This document shows positions 51,530 to 58,694 of a stretch of 64,000 bases of DNA, in pieces. Positions within the stretch are counted from its first letter, which is position 1, and every line of letters begins with the position of its first letter. Location of the stretch: the NCBI GenBank assembly GCA_016794345.1, contig JAEUKE010000186.1, positions 1 through 64,000 on the forward strand, in the 5' to 3' direction. The position numbers and the translations under genes are program-made. The notes beneath the pieces were generated by a model. It had not been told where the DNA came from, did not search any database, and saw only the letters and a list, made by a program, of their open reading frames with translations. Source of the stretch: Myxococcales bacterium. Lineage in GTDB: Bacteria; Myxococcota_A; Polyangia; Polyangiales; Polyangiaceae.

Positions 51530-53656
51530 ATGGACAGCAAGCTGGAGACCCACGAGCCCAACCTCGCAGCCCTCGCCCCTGACGCGCCCCTCGCCGCGCT
51601 GCTCCCCGCTCTGCTCGCGGCATGGCGAGCGCGTCGCACGCCCGAGATCGGCGATCTCGCCGAGGCCGTCACGACCGCGCTCCTCCTCGAGTCGCCTCGC
51701 CCCACGCTCGGCGCGTCGCGCAAGGCGGCGGAGCGTCAGGCGTGGCGGGAGGTCGAGGCCGCGCGCGACCCGCTCGATTTTCCGCGCCTCGTCGCCGCGG
51801 CGCGCGGCGGCACCCAAGACGAGGTCAAGGCCCAGGTCGTCGCGCTCCTCGCGTGGGACCACCCCGGCATGGCCCGGGGACTGCTCGCGATCCTCGAGTC
51901 GCCGCCCTACGCCGGGATCAAGTCGCGCCCGTTGATCGAGGTCATCCTCGAAGGCCTTCGCGCCACGCGTGACAGCCGATGCGTCGGACCGGCGCGTGCC
52001 CTGGCCAAGCGGTACCTCACGATCGTGAACTCGAGCACCGGCGGCTTCATCCTCGACCAGCTCGAGGGCATCGCCGACTTCATCGCGGGGTTGCCCAGCC
52101 CCGAGCTCGCACCGAGCGAGCAGGCCTTCGTCGAGGCGGTGCTCGCTCGCCTGCCTCCCGAGGCGAGGCCCGCGCCTCCACCTGCCGAGCCGGAAGGGCC
52201 CTCGATCGACGCGCTCTTTGCGCTGGTGTACGCGAGCCCCGACGACGACGCGCCGCGCCTCGTCCTCGCCGACGCGCTGCTCCTCCGCGGCGACGAGCGC
52301 GGCGAGCTCATCAACCTCCAGCTCGCCGAGAAACAAGGCCCGCTCGACGCGGCCGCGCGGGCCCGGTTGGCCGAGCTCTCGACGCCTGGCCGCCTCGCCG
52401 CGTGGGCGCTTCCCCTCTCCAAGGCCGGGCAGTGCTCCTTCGAGCGCGGCTTTCCTCACGCGATCACGCTCTACTCGAAGGGCGCGAGCACCACGTTCGG
52501 CGACGTGGCGTGGACGACCATCCGGAAGATCGCCGAGATCGAGAAGCTGTCGAAGAAGGCGACGGTCGAGCTCCTGGATCACCCGACGCTCGCCGGCGTA
52601 CGCGAGATCTCGGCGCTCAGCGCCGCAGCGTTGGCCGCGCTGGACTCCCGGCCTCGAGCTTGGACCGGGCTCACCCTGCTCGCCGAGGCCGGGGCCGATC
52701 TCCGTCTCGCCCAGCGGTGCCCCTCATTGGAGCGCCTCGCGGTGCGGTTTTCGGGCGCTTCGGAGCGAGCACCGGAGACCATGCTCGAAGGGCTCCCCCG
52801 GCTCGTGGAGCTGGACCTTCGGTACTACGGCAACGACAGCGCAGGCCGCGTCCGCATCCCCCCGACGGTGAGACGGATGTCGAGCCACGGCCCCGTGGCA
52901 GACGGCGTGTTCCAGGGCGCGACGCAGCTGCGTGCGCTCACCTTCTGGACACCGGAGGTCCGACGCGGCCAGCTCGTCGGCCTCGAGCACCTCGAGGAGC
53001 TCGACGTCCGCGCCGGGCGATTCGAGCCTGACGCGCTCGCCCCGCTCGAGGGCCTCCGCTCGCTCAAGGTCGGGCTCGAACGCGAGCGACGAATCGTGCC
53101 CGCGCTGCTCGCGCCGCTCTCGAAGCTCCGTCGCCTCGACCTGACCTACCTGCGCTGTGAACGCAGGCACGTCGAGCACCTCGCCGAGCTGGAGGAGCTC
53201 CGCGGCTGGTGGACGAACGTCGGAGACATCCCCGCGCTACCGAGGCTCGCGACCTTCCACGCCATGCTCCCGGTCGAGGTGGACGACATCGCGGCGCTGC
53301 TCGAGCGCGTCCCCTCGCTGCGTTCCGTCGCGTTCTGCTTCAACTCGGAGAGCTCGCTCTGGTTCACCTCGAGCCGCGCCGCCAAGGCATGGGAGCGGCT
53401 CCGCGATATCGTCGCGGGCTCGACGCTGACCTCGTTTTCGGTCGACGAGGGGGTCGAGCTCACCCGCGACGACGGCGGCGAGTGGTCCCGCCTCTCGCTC
53501 CGCCACGCCCGCCTCGACGGCTACGTGAACCTCGACCTCTACCGACACCTCGTCGCCCACTTTCCGGTCCGAGCCGTCGTGGACACCCCGGACTCGATGC
53601 GCGCGACGATCGAAGCAATGATCGCGAAGCCAGCTCGAACGGCGCTCCCCCGATGA
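51530..53656 (+). CDS. TIGR02996-domain LRR-like protein
   Basis: The protein has 708 residues. The first 230 residues are helical. A TIGR02996-type domain (about 235-285) reads FALVYASPDDDAPRLVLADA, then LLLRGDERGELINLQLAEK. After that come LRR-like repeats: LERLAVRFSG, LVELDLRYYG, LRALTFWTPE, LEELDVRAGR, LRSLKVGLER and LRRLDLTYLR. No WGR is present. It is related in plan to the STM4015-type protein and lies 38 bases from the divergent radical SAM gene. Its stop overlaps the membrane protein start (ATGA). LRRs suggest protein recognition. Confidence 0.78.
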   Translation: MDSKLETHEPNLAALAPDAPLAALLPALLAAWRARRTPEIGDLAEAVTTALLLESPRPTLGASRKAAERQAWREVEAARDPLDFPRLVAAARGGTQDEVKAQVVALLAWDHPGMARGLLAILESPPYAGIKSRPLIEVILEGLRATRDSRCVGPARALAKRYLTIVNSSTGGFILDQLEGIADFIAGLPSPELAPSEQAFVEAVLARLPPEARPAPPPAEPEGPSIDALFALVYASPDDDAPRLVLADALLLRGDERGELINLQLAEKQGPLDAAARARLAELSTPGRLAAWALPLSKAGQCSFERGFPHAITLYSKGASTTFGDVAWTTIRKIAEIEKLSKKATVELLDHPTLAGVREISALSAAALAALDSRPRAWTGLTLLAEAGADLRLAQRCPSLERLAVRFSGASERAPETMLEGLPRLVELDLRYYGNDSAGRVRIPPTVRRMSSHGPVADGVFQGATQLRALTFWTPEVRRGQLVGLEHLEELDVRAGRFEPDALAPLEGLRSLKVGLERERRIVPALLAPLSKLRRLDLTYLRCERRHVEHLAELEELRGWWTNVGDIPALPRLATFHAMLPVEVDDIAALLERVPSLRSVAFCFNSESSLWFTSSRAAKAWERLRDIVAGSTLTSFSVDEGVELTRDDGGEWSRLSLRHARLDGYVNLDLYRHLVAHFPVRAVVDTPDSMRATIEAMIAKPARTALPR

Positions 53657-54513
53657 CCACACACGCGGCCCTCTCTCGTGCACCCTCTCCGCTCCGCGTC
53701 GCGGTGGCTGCGCTGGTTGTCGCGGTCGTCGCGGTGACCGTCCCGATCGCCGCGCGCGTCGAGGGGAACAGCCTGTTCACCCCGAGCGGGCTCCGGCACC
53801 TCCTGGCCGGCGGAGGGGGCGCGGCGATCGCGCTCCTCTCCGGGCTCCGTCGTCGCGACGAAGACGGGAGGTTCACGCTCGCCGTCGCCGCCGTCACGGG
53901 CGGTCTGGTCCCGAGCGCGCTCGTCGGCGGCGCCACACCGTGGACCTTCGCCGGCGTGCTTTGGGCGATGCTCGTCGCTCTCCCTGCGCTGCCGGTCTTG
54001 CGCGGCGCCGTGCGCGCCGAGCGGACCCGCACCCTGGACGACGTCGACCGCGCGCTCGCGCGGGCGGGCATCTTCGTCGCCGCGGTCGGCGCCCCGTCGC
54101 TCCTCTTCGATTGGCAGCACGGGCGGCTTCCGTTCGTGGGGGCGCCTCTACTCGCCATCGGCCTCGCAATCTTCGGCCTCGCGACGCGGCGACGCGTCGA
54201 ACGTGGCGCGTTCGTGCGGGCCGTGCTCGAAGGCCGGCATCCGGAGCTCGCCGTCGAGGCCGGTGGCGCGCTCGACCCCGCGACGGACGTGCTCGTCGGG
54301 GGGGCAGGCGATCTGCTCGTCGTCGTCGAAAAGAGCCGCGAGACGGGCGACTACCGGGCTGCCCCACGCTCGCGCCAGCGGGCCGCCATTCCGAGCTTCC
54401 CAATCGTGCCCGGGTGGCTCGATGACTCAAAGGTGCTCCTCTTCAGCGCGGCGTGCAGCGGCGCCATTACCTTCGGGCTGCTCGGCTTCTACGAGGTCAG
54501 GAGGAGCCTGTGA
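53653..54513 (+). CDS. Membrane protein coupled to the LRR protein
   Basis: The protein has 286 residues. Five to six hydrophobic segments lie at about 15-35, 48-65, 77-90, 96-115, 140-175 and near the end (LLFSAACSGAITFGLLGFY). A cytoplasmic-type region follows residue 185. The ATG at 53653 overlaps the LRR stop by four bases, so the two proteins probably interact. No family was recognised. Its end overlaps the convergent VOC gene by 17 bases. Confidence 0.65.
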   Translation: MTTHAALSRAPSPLRVAVAALVVAVVAVTVPIAARVEGNSLFTPSGLRHLLAGGGGAAIALLSGLRRRDEDGRFTLAVAAVTGGLVPSALVGGATPWTFAGVLWAMLVALPALPVLRGAVRAERTRTLDDVDRALARAGIFVAAVGAPSLLFDWQHGRLPFVGAPLLAIGLAIFGLATRRRVERGAFVRAVLEGRHPELAVEAGGALDPATDVLVGGAGDLLVVVEKSRETGDYRAAPRSRQRAAIPSFPIVPGWLDDSKVLLFSAACSGAITFGLLGFYEVRRSL

Positions 54514-54892
54514 CGCGCTCGTGGCAGACGGCCTCGATGCGATAACCGTCGAGGTCTCGAACGAACGCGGCGAAGTAGCCTGCGCCGTATTGTGGCCTCG
54601 GGCCGGGCGGCCCCTCGTCCATTGCGCCCAATCGCACGGCGATCGCATGGAAGGCCTCGACCGCCTCGCGGCTCGGGGCCGCGAAGGCGATGTGCGCGCC
54701 TTCCCCCGGCGCTCTCGCCAGCTCGCCCGAGGCCAGGATCGCGAAGGCCTCGTCCTTCGCGCCAGGGACGCCGTAGCCCACCGCGCGCGGATGCGTGAAG
54801 AGGCGCACGTAGCCGAGCGCGGCGAGCGCCTCGTCGTAGAACGCCCCCGAGGCCGCGAGGTCGGAGACGCCGATGGAGATGTGGTCGAGCAT
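54497..54892 (-). CDS. VOC-family (glyoxalase/bleomycin-resistance fold) protein
   Basis: The protein has 131 residues. MLDHISIGVSDLAASGAFYD and AFVRDLDGYRIEAVC are the signatures of the two beta-alpha-beta modules. HIAFAAPSREAV and the C-terminal Glu fit a metal site. Members act as dioxygenases, glyoxalases or resistance proteins, and this one is too general to assign. It lies downstream of a structured RNA-like leader (54938-54985) on the same strand. Confidence 0.85.
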   Translation of the reverse strand: MLDHISIGVSDLAASGAFYDEALAALGYVRLFTHPRAVGYGVPGAKDEAFAILASGELARAPGEGAHIAFAAPSREAVEAFHAIAVRLGAMDEGPPGPRPQYGAGYFAAFVRDLDGYRIEAVCHERVTGSS

Positions 54893-54937
54893 GGGCGCGC
54901 GGGGAGTTTACAGCGGTGTTCGGTTGCCGTGATCGAG

Positions 54938-54985
54938 TTTGCCGCTCCAAGGGCTCCCTTGGGTGAGAGCCCTTTCCGCGGCAAA
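54938..54985 (-). promoter_or_regulatory. Structured leader with two mutually exclusive hairpins upstream of the VOC gene
   Basis: TTTGCCGC (54938-54945) pairs with GCGGCAAA (54978-54985), and AAGGGCTC (54949-54956) with GAGCCCTT (54967-54974), separated by matching TCC bulges. A competing hairpin CCAAGGG / CCCTTGG (54947-54963) uses the same inner bases. It would lie about 46 bases before the VOC start in the transcript. Such switching pairs suggest attenuator-like control. Confidence 0.45.
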
Positions 54986-55023
54986 CAAGCCACCCCTCTG
55001 CACCCGCCGCTCGATCGTCAATG

Positions 55024-55054
55024 GCGAGGGTCGGTCAAGGCAACCGACCCTCGC
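55024..55054 (-). terminator. Strong hairpin after the ZIP-like gene
   Basis: GCGAGGGTCGGT (55024-55035) and ACCGACCCTCGC (55043-55054) form a perfect 12-bp stem with a seven-base loop. It follows the ZIP-like gene stop at 55116 on the minus strand by about 60 bases. No T-run follows, so it is Rho-type or a stabilising end. Confidence 0.5.
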
Positions 55055-55115
55055 TGTAGCAGGCGCGCGCCCTACCGCTCCGCGATCGTCGCCTCGATGG
55101 CGACTCGGCTCGCGC

Positions 55116-56372
55116 TCAGGTCGCGCCCGGCCCGCTCATCGGCGTCGTCACGTGATCGTCGTGATCGTGGTGCTGATGGTGGTCGTCGTCGTGCTCGTGC
55201 AGCGGCAGGAGCGCGCCGAAGAGCGCGCGGACGCCCACGACAAGCGCACCGCGGATCACGATGGCGCCGAGCGTGAGGATGGCGGTCGCGCCGAGCACGA
55301 CCGGATCGACCCCGGTGAGCCCGAGCCCCAGAGAAGCGCCGACCGCGCCCCCGAACACCACGCCGGCCCGGACGAGCGCGCCGACCCCGGACGCGCCGCG
55401 GTCGACGAGGTAAGCGGGGACGGCGCACGCGACACCCGCGGCGAGGATCGCCCACGCGCTGCCCGCCGGAGCGAGCGCACCGACCACCACCATGCCAAAC
55501 AGCGCAAACGGGACGACCCGCGGCACCAGCGGATCGAGGCGGGCGAGGTAGCTCTCCCCTCGCCTCACCGAGACCAGGCCGGCGACGGCGAGCCCGATCG
55601 CGAGGGCCGGAGCCGCGGCGAGCGCGAGAGGCAAGAGCGACTCGAAGCTGCGCTCCGGCGCGCCGCCCTCGTGGTGCTCGTGACCGAGGACCATGGGGAC
55701 CATGGCGCCCAGCGCGAAGCTGCCGAGCTCGAGCACCCGCGCGACGGCGCTCCGCGGCGGCGAAGCCTCGATCCCGTGGAGCACGACGTGCAGAAGAAGG
55801 CCCGCGGTCACCGCGCTCACCCAGGTCTGGTGCTCCCGCAGGATCGGCGCGGCCCACCCCGAGGAAGCGAGGAGCACGCCGCCGACGGCGGCGAGCGCGA
55901 GCCCGAACGCGCGGAACGTGGCTGCTGCGCGACCGCGCAGCTCCGTGAAGGCGAGGACGACCGCCGCGACGATCGGCACCGTGTGCCCGGCGACGGCCAC
56001 CAGTACCTCCCAGTGCACGTGGCCTTGATGGTCCTGGCTCGAGAAAGCCCCCATCGCCAGACCGTCGCCGACCTGGTGCAAGATCAGACCCACGTAGCTC
56101 AGCTCGAGCGCGAGCGCCGTGCCGTCCGTCCGGAGGTGGGAGCGTCCGAAGCGCTCGAAGAGCCCCGGAACCAGGAGGCCGAGAAAAAAGGGCAGGAGCA
56201 CCGTGCCGCCCGCGGTGACGATGGCCTCCGGCACCAGCACCCCGAACACGGTGGCCAGGCTCGCGCCGAGCGCCAGCGCGCGGACCGGCCCCAGCGCGCG
56301 CCCAGGGCCGATCATGCCGAGCGCGGCTCCCAGGAGCACGGACACGAAGGCGGTCAGGCAGGCAGGCAACAC
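55116..56372 (-). CDS. ZIP-like metal transporter with His-rich tail
   Basis: The protein has 418 residues and about ten to twelve hydrophobic segments. LILHQVGDGLAMGAF (about 97-110) matches the ZIP metal motif (H-x-x-x-D-G). HVHWEVLV and LLLHVVLHGIE hold more His. The C-terminus HEHDDDHHQHHDHDDH is a likely metal-binding end. It may carry Zn, Mn or Fe, but is longer than usual ZIP proteins. The GTG at 56372 lies only ten bases from a perfect palindrome (56382-56403), which could be an operator. There is no strong ribosome site. Confidence 0.65.
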   Translation of the reverse strand: MLPACLTAFVSVLLGAALGMIGPGRALGPVRALALGASLATVFGVLVPEAIVTAGGTVLLPFFLGLLVPGLFERFGRSHLRTDGTALALELSYVGLILHQVGDGLAMGAFSSQDHQGHVHWEVLVAVAGHTVPIVAAVVLAFTELRGRAAATFRAFGLALAAVGGVLLASSGWAAPILREHQTWVSAVTAGLLLHVVLHGIEASPPRSAVARVLELGSFALGAMVPMVLGHEHHEGGAPERSFESLLPLALAAAPALAIGLAVAGLVSVRRGESYLARLDPLVPRVVPFALFGMVVVGALAPAGSAWAILAAGVACAVPAYLVDRGASGVGALVRAGVVFGGAVGASLGLGLTGVDPVVLGATAILTLGAIVIRGALVVGVRALFGALLPLHEHDDDHHQHHDHDDHVTTPMSGPGAT

Positions 56373-56381
56373 GTGCAGCGA

Positions 56382-56403
56382 CCAAGTTGCTCTTGCAACT
56401 TGG
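56382..56403. promoter_or_regulatory. Palindromic operator candidate at the ZIP-like gene start
   Basis: CCAAGTTGC (56382-56390) and GCAACTTGG (56395-56403) are perfect 9-bp arms around TCTT. A second inverted pair, CTTGCA (56392-56397) and TGCAAG (56405-56410), overlaps it. The position, 10-30 bases from the start codon, fits binding by a metalloregulator of the Fur/Zur or MerR type. Confidence 0.5.
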
Positions 56404-56502
56404 ATGCAAGACCCTAGCTCGCCCCTCTCGGGGTGTCGAGAGCACGTGTTGGGCGCGTCCTCTCACCGCTGGAGCGGCCGCGTGCTAGGCAGGGTCGTCG
56501 CC

Positions 56503-56766
56503 ATGTCTCGCACCGTCCTCCTCGCCTTCGCCGTCCTGATCGGCGGGTGCCACCTCATCGCGGGCACGGGCGACTTCGTCGACCAGCCGCCGGGGAACAG
56601 CGGCGCAGGCGGCCAGGGCGGCGCGGGCGGCCAGGGCGGCGCGGGCGGCCAGGGCGGCGCGGGCGGCCAAGGCGGCGCGGGGGCGGGCGGCGGCCCCGCA
56701 GGCTCGGGCGGCGAAGCGGGCGGCCAGGCAAGCGCCGGAGGCATGGGCGGCCAGGGCGGCGGCTGA
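56503..56766 (+). CDS. Small Gly-rich lipoprotein
   Basis: The protein has 87 residues. MSRTVLLAFAVLIGGC is a clear lipoprotein signal. The rest is nearly all Gly, Gln, Ala and Ser, including four GGQGGA units from an 18-bp tandem repeat (56608-56679). The role may be a spacer or cell-surface coat. It lies between the palindrome of the ZIP-like gene and the hemin transporter, convergent with the latter. Confidence 0.6.
   Translation: MSRTVLLAFAVLIGGCHLIAGTGDFVDQPPGNSGAGGQGGAGGQGGAGGQGGAGGQGGAGAGGGPAGSGGEAGGQASAGGMGGQGGG
56608..56679 (+). repeat. 18-bp tandem repeat in the Gly-rich lipoprotein gene
   Basis: Four copies of an 18-base unit (GGCGGCCAGGGCGGCGCG) encode GGQGGA. The last copy has one change (CAA for CAG). 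A candidate for length variation. Confidence 0.75.
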
Positions 56767-56775
56767 GCCCCCTTC

Positions 56776-57564
56776 TCAGTCGTCGCCGAGCCGGAACGTC
56801 ACCCGGGGCACCTCCGGGTTCCACGGGGAGGGGTCGACCGCGGCGTCCACCTCGAAGACCTCACGCAGGCGCTCGGGCGTGAGCACCTCGCGCGGCGTGC
56901 CCAGCTGCATGACCGTTCCGTCATTCATCATCGCGATCCGATCGCAGGCCCACGCCGCGAGCCCGACGTCGTGCAGGACCACAAGCACGCCGACGCCCGC
57001 GGCGCGCGCCTGGTGCATCAACCGCACGACGAGCCGCCGCTGCGCCGGATCGAGGCTCGAGGTCGGTTCGTCCAGGAGCCAGTAGCGCCCCGTCTCGCCG
57101 AAGCCGATCTGCGCGAGCGCCCGCGCAATGTGAACACGCTGCTGCTCGCCGCCCGACAGCGTCACAACCGGGCTCGACGCGCGCTCCGCCAGCCCGACGG
57201 CGTCGAGCGCGCGGCGGGCCATCGCCCGACAGGCCGGCGTCTCGACCGGCGCGTGCGGCGCGCGGCCCCAGGCGACGACCTCGAGCGCGGTGTAGTCGAA
57301 GGCGACCTCGGAGCGCTGGGAGACCACGGCGCGCTGCCGCGCCAGGGCGGCGCCGTCGAGCGATCGGGCGTCGGTGCCGTCGAAGATCACTCGCCCTGCC
57401 GAGGGCGCGAGCTCCCCCGCCATCGCGCGCAGCAGCGTCGATTTGCCAGCGCCGTTCGGTCCGACGAGCCCGACCACCTCACCGCCTTCGACCGCGAGCT
57501 CGATCCCCCGGAGAATGGGTCGGCCGCCGAGCTCGACCGAGAGGCGCTCCGCGACGAGGCTCAC
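56776..57564 (-). CDS. hmuV: Hemin-type ABC transporter ATP-binding protein
   Basis: The protein has 262 residues. Walker A is GPNGAGKST, the signature LSGGEQQRVHIARAL and Walker B YWLLDEPTSSLD, followed by VLHDVGLAA with the switch His. The segment AVVSQRSEVAFDYTALEVVAWGRAPHAPVE is of HmuV type (shown as AVVSQRSEVAFDYTA and LEVVAWGRAPH). It powers heme, siderophore or cobalamin import. GTG at 57564 overlaps the permease stop (GTGA). Confidence 0.85.
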   Translation of the reverse strand: MSLVAERLSVELGGRPILRGIELAVEGGEVVGLVGPNGAGKSTLLRAMAGELAPSAGRVIFDGTDARSLDGAALARQRAVVSQRSEVAFDYTALEVVAWGRAPHAPVETPACRAMARRALDAVGLAERASSPVVTLSGGEQQRVHIARALAQIGFGETGRYWLLDEPTSSLDPAQRRLVVRLMHQARAAGVGVLVVLHDVGLAAWACDRIAMMNDGTVMQLGTPREVLTPERLREVFEVDAAVDPSPWNPEVPRVTFRLGDD

Positions 57565-58601
57565 GCGGCCCTCGTCTCGCGTCCGAGCAGCCACAAGAAA
57601 AACGGCGCGCCCAGCGCGGCGGTGAAGAGGCCGACTGGCAGCTCCGAAGGCCGGACCACGAAGCGCGCCGCAGCGTCCGCGCCGACCAGGAGCGTGGCCC
57701 CGCCGAGCGCCGAGATGACAATGACAGATTTGTTCTTCGACCCCACGGCAAGCCGAGCGAGGTGGGGGACGACCAGCCCCACGAAGCCGATGAGCCCGGC
57801 TGCCGCCACCGACGCGCCCACCCCGATCGCCACGGCCCCGACGACGACGGCGCGCACCCGCCGGACGTCCACCCCGAGGTAGCCGGCCTCCTGCTCGCCG
57901 AGCGCGAGCAGGTCGAGCGTTCGGCCGGCGCGGGGCAACGCCAGGATCGCGAGGAGCACCCACGGCGCGGTCGCGGCGACGAGCGGCCAGGAAGCGCCAT
58001 CGAGCCCCCCCATCGTCCAGAAGACGAGGTCGCGAAGCTGCCCGTCGTCGGCGATCTGCGACAGGAGCCCGACGAACGCGCCCACGAGCGCGTTCACGGC
58101 GACGCCCGCCAGGAGCACCGTGACGGTCGCCGCCCGACCTCGCAGACCGGTGCCGAGCTTGAGGACCAGCCACGTCGTCGCGATCCCGCCCGCGAAGGCG
58201 GCCAGCGGCAACAGGGCCTGGCGTGCCCAAGGCGGCGCCGCTGCGAGCGCTCCGCCGCCGAGGACGATGGCGGTCGCTGCGCCCAGCGAGGCGCCCGCCG
58301 AGACGCCGACGAGCCCAGGGTCGGCGAGCGGGTTGCGGAACAGCGCCTGGACGCCCGCGCCGCTCGACCCGAGCGCGGCTCCGACGAGCGCTGCGAGGAC
58401 GATGCGCGGAGCGCGGAGCGTGAAGAGGACCGTTCGCTCGGTCTCGCTCGCCGTAACCGAGGCGAGCCCGAGCGGCTCGAGGAAGAGGAGACCGAGCGCG
58501 CGAGAGAGCGGGACCGCGAGCGCCCCCGTGGTGGCCGACACGAGCGCGGCCACCAGGAGGAGCACGGCCAGCACAGCGGCGACTCGGCTCGTTCTCCACA
58601 T
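57561..58601 (-). CDS. hmuU: Hemin-type ABC transporter permease (FecCD/BtuC family)
   Basis: The protein has 346 residues and about ten membrane segments. APRIVLAALVGAALGSSGA, then GVQALFRNPLADPGLVGVS and GLIGFVGLVVPHLARL are the FecCD/BtuC hallmarks. The exact substrate (heme, siderophore or B12) is not fixed; the HmuV-like partner favours heme. No receptor or binding protein is in the window. It starts 93 bases after the HtrA stop on the same strand, with a GC-rich hairpin (58613-58630) in between. Confidence 0.85.
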   Translation of the reverse strand: MWRTSRVAAVLAVLLLVAALVSATTGALAVPLSRALGLLFLEPLGLASVTASETERTVLFTLRAPRIVLAALVGAALGSSGAGVQALFRNPLADPGLVGVSAGASLGAATAIVLGGGALAAAPPWARQALLPLAAFAGGIATTWLVLKLGTGLRGRAATVTVLLAGVAVNALVGAFVGLLSQIADDGQLRDLVFWTMGGLDGASWPLVAATAPWVLLAILALPRAGRTLDLLALGEQEAGYLGVDVRRVRAVVVGAVAIGVGASVAAAGLIGFVGLVVPHLARLAVGSKNKSVIVISALGGATLLVGADAAARFVVRPSELPVGLFTAALGAPFFLWLLGRETRAA

Positions 58602-58612
58602 CGGTCACTTCC

Positions 58613-58630
58613 CCTCGCGGCCGAGGGGAC
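58613..58630. repeat. GC-rich hairpin before the hemin permease
   Basis: CCCCTCG and CGAGGGG flank CGGC. It may end the htrA transcript or shape the permease leader. No T-run is present. Confidence 0.35.
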
Positions 58631-58694
58631 GGGACAAATAGCAGGCCCCGGCGCCGAGCGGGCACCAGGACCTCGAGGGGACGAGCGGCGCGTG

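Noticed and set aside
34000..54500. Integrative element or phage origin for the novel region
   Set aside because: No integrase, transposase, flanking direct repeat or tRNA target was seen and GC content looks like the rest.
54893..55115. tRNA gene in the spacer
   Set aside because: The hairpins do not make a cloverleaf and no T-loop sequence or CCA end was found; no tRNA was found in any spacer.
56608..56679. CRISPR-like repeat
   Set aside because: The repeats are contiguous 18-bp units in frame in a Gly-rich gene, with no spacers.
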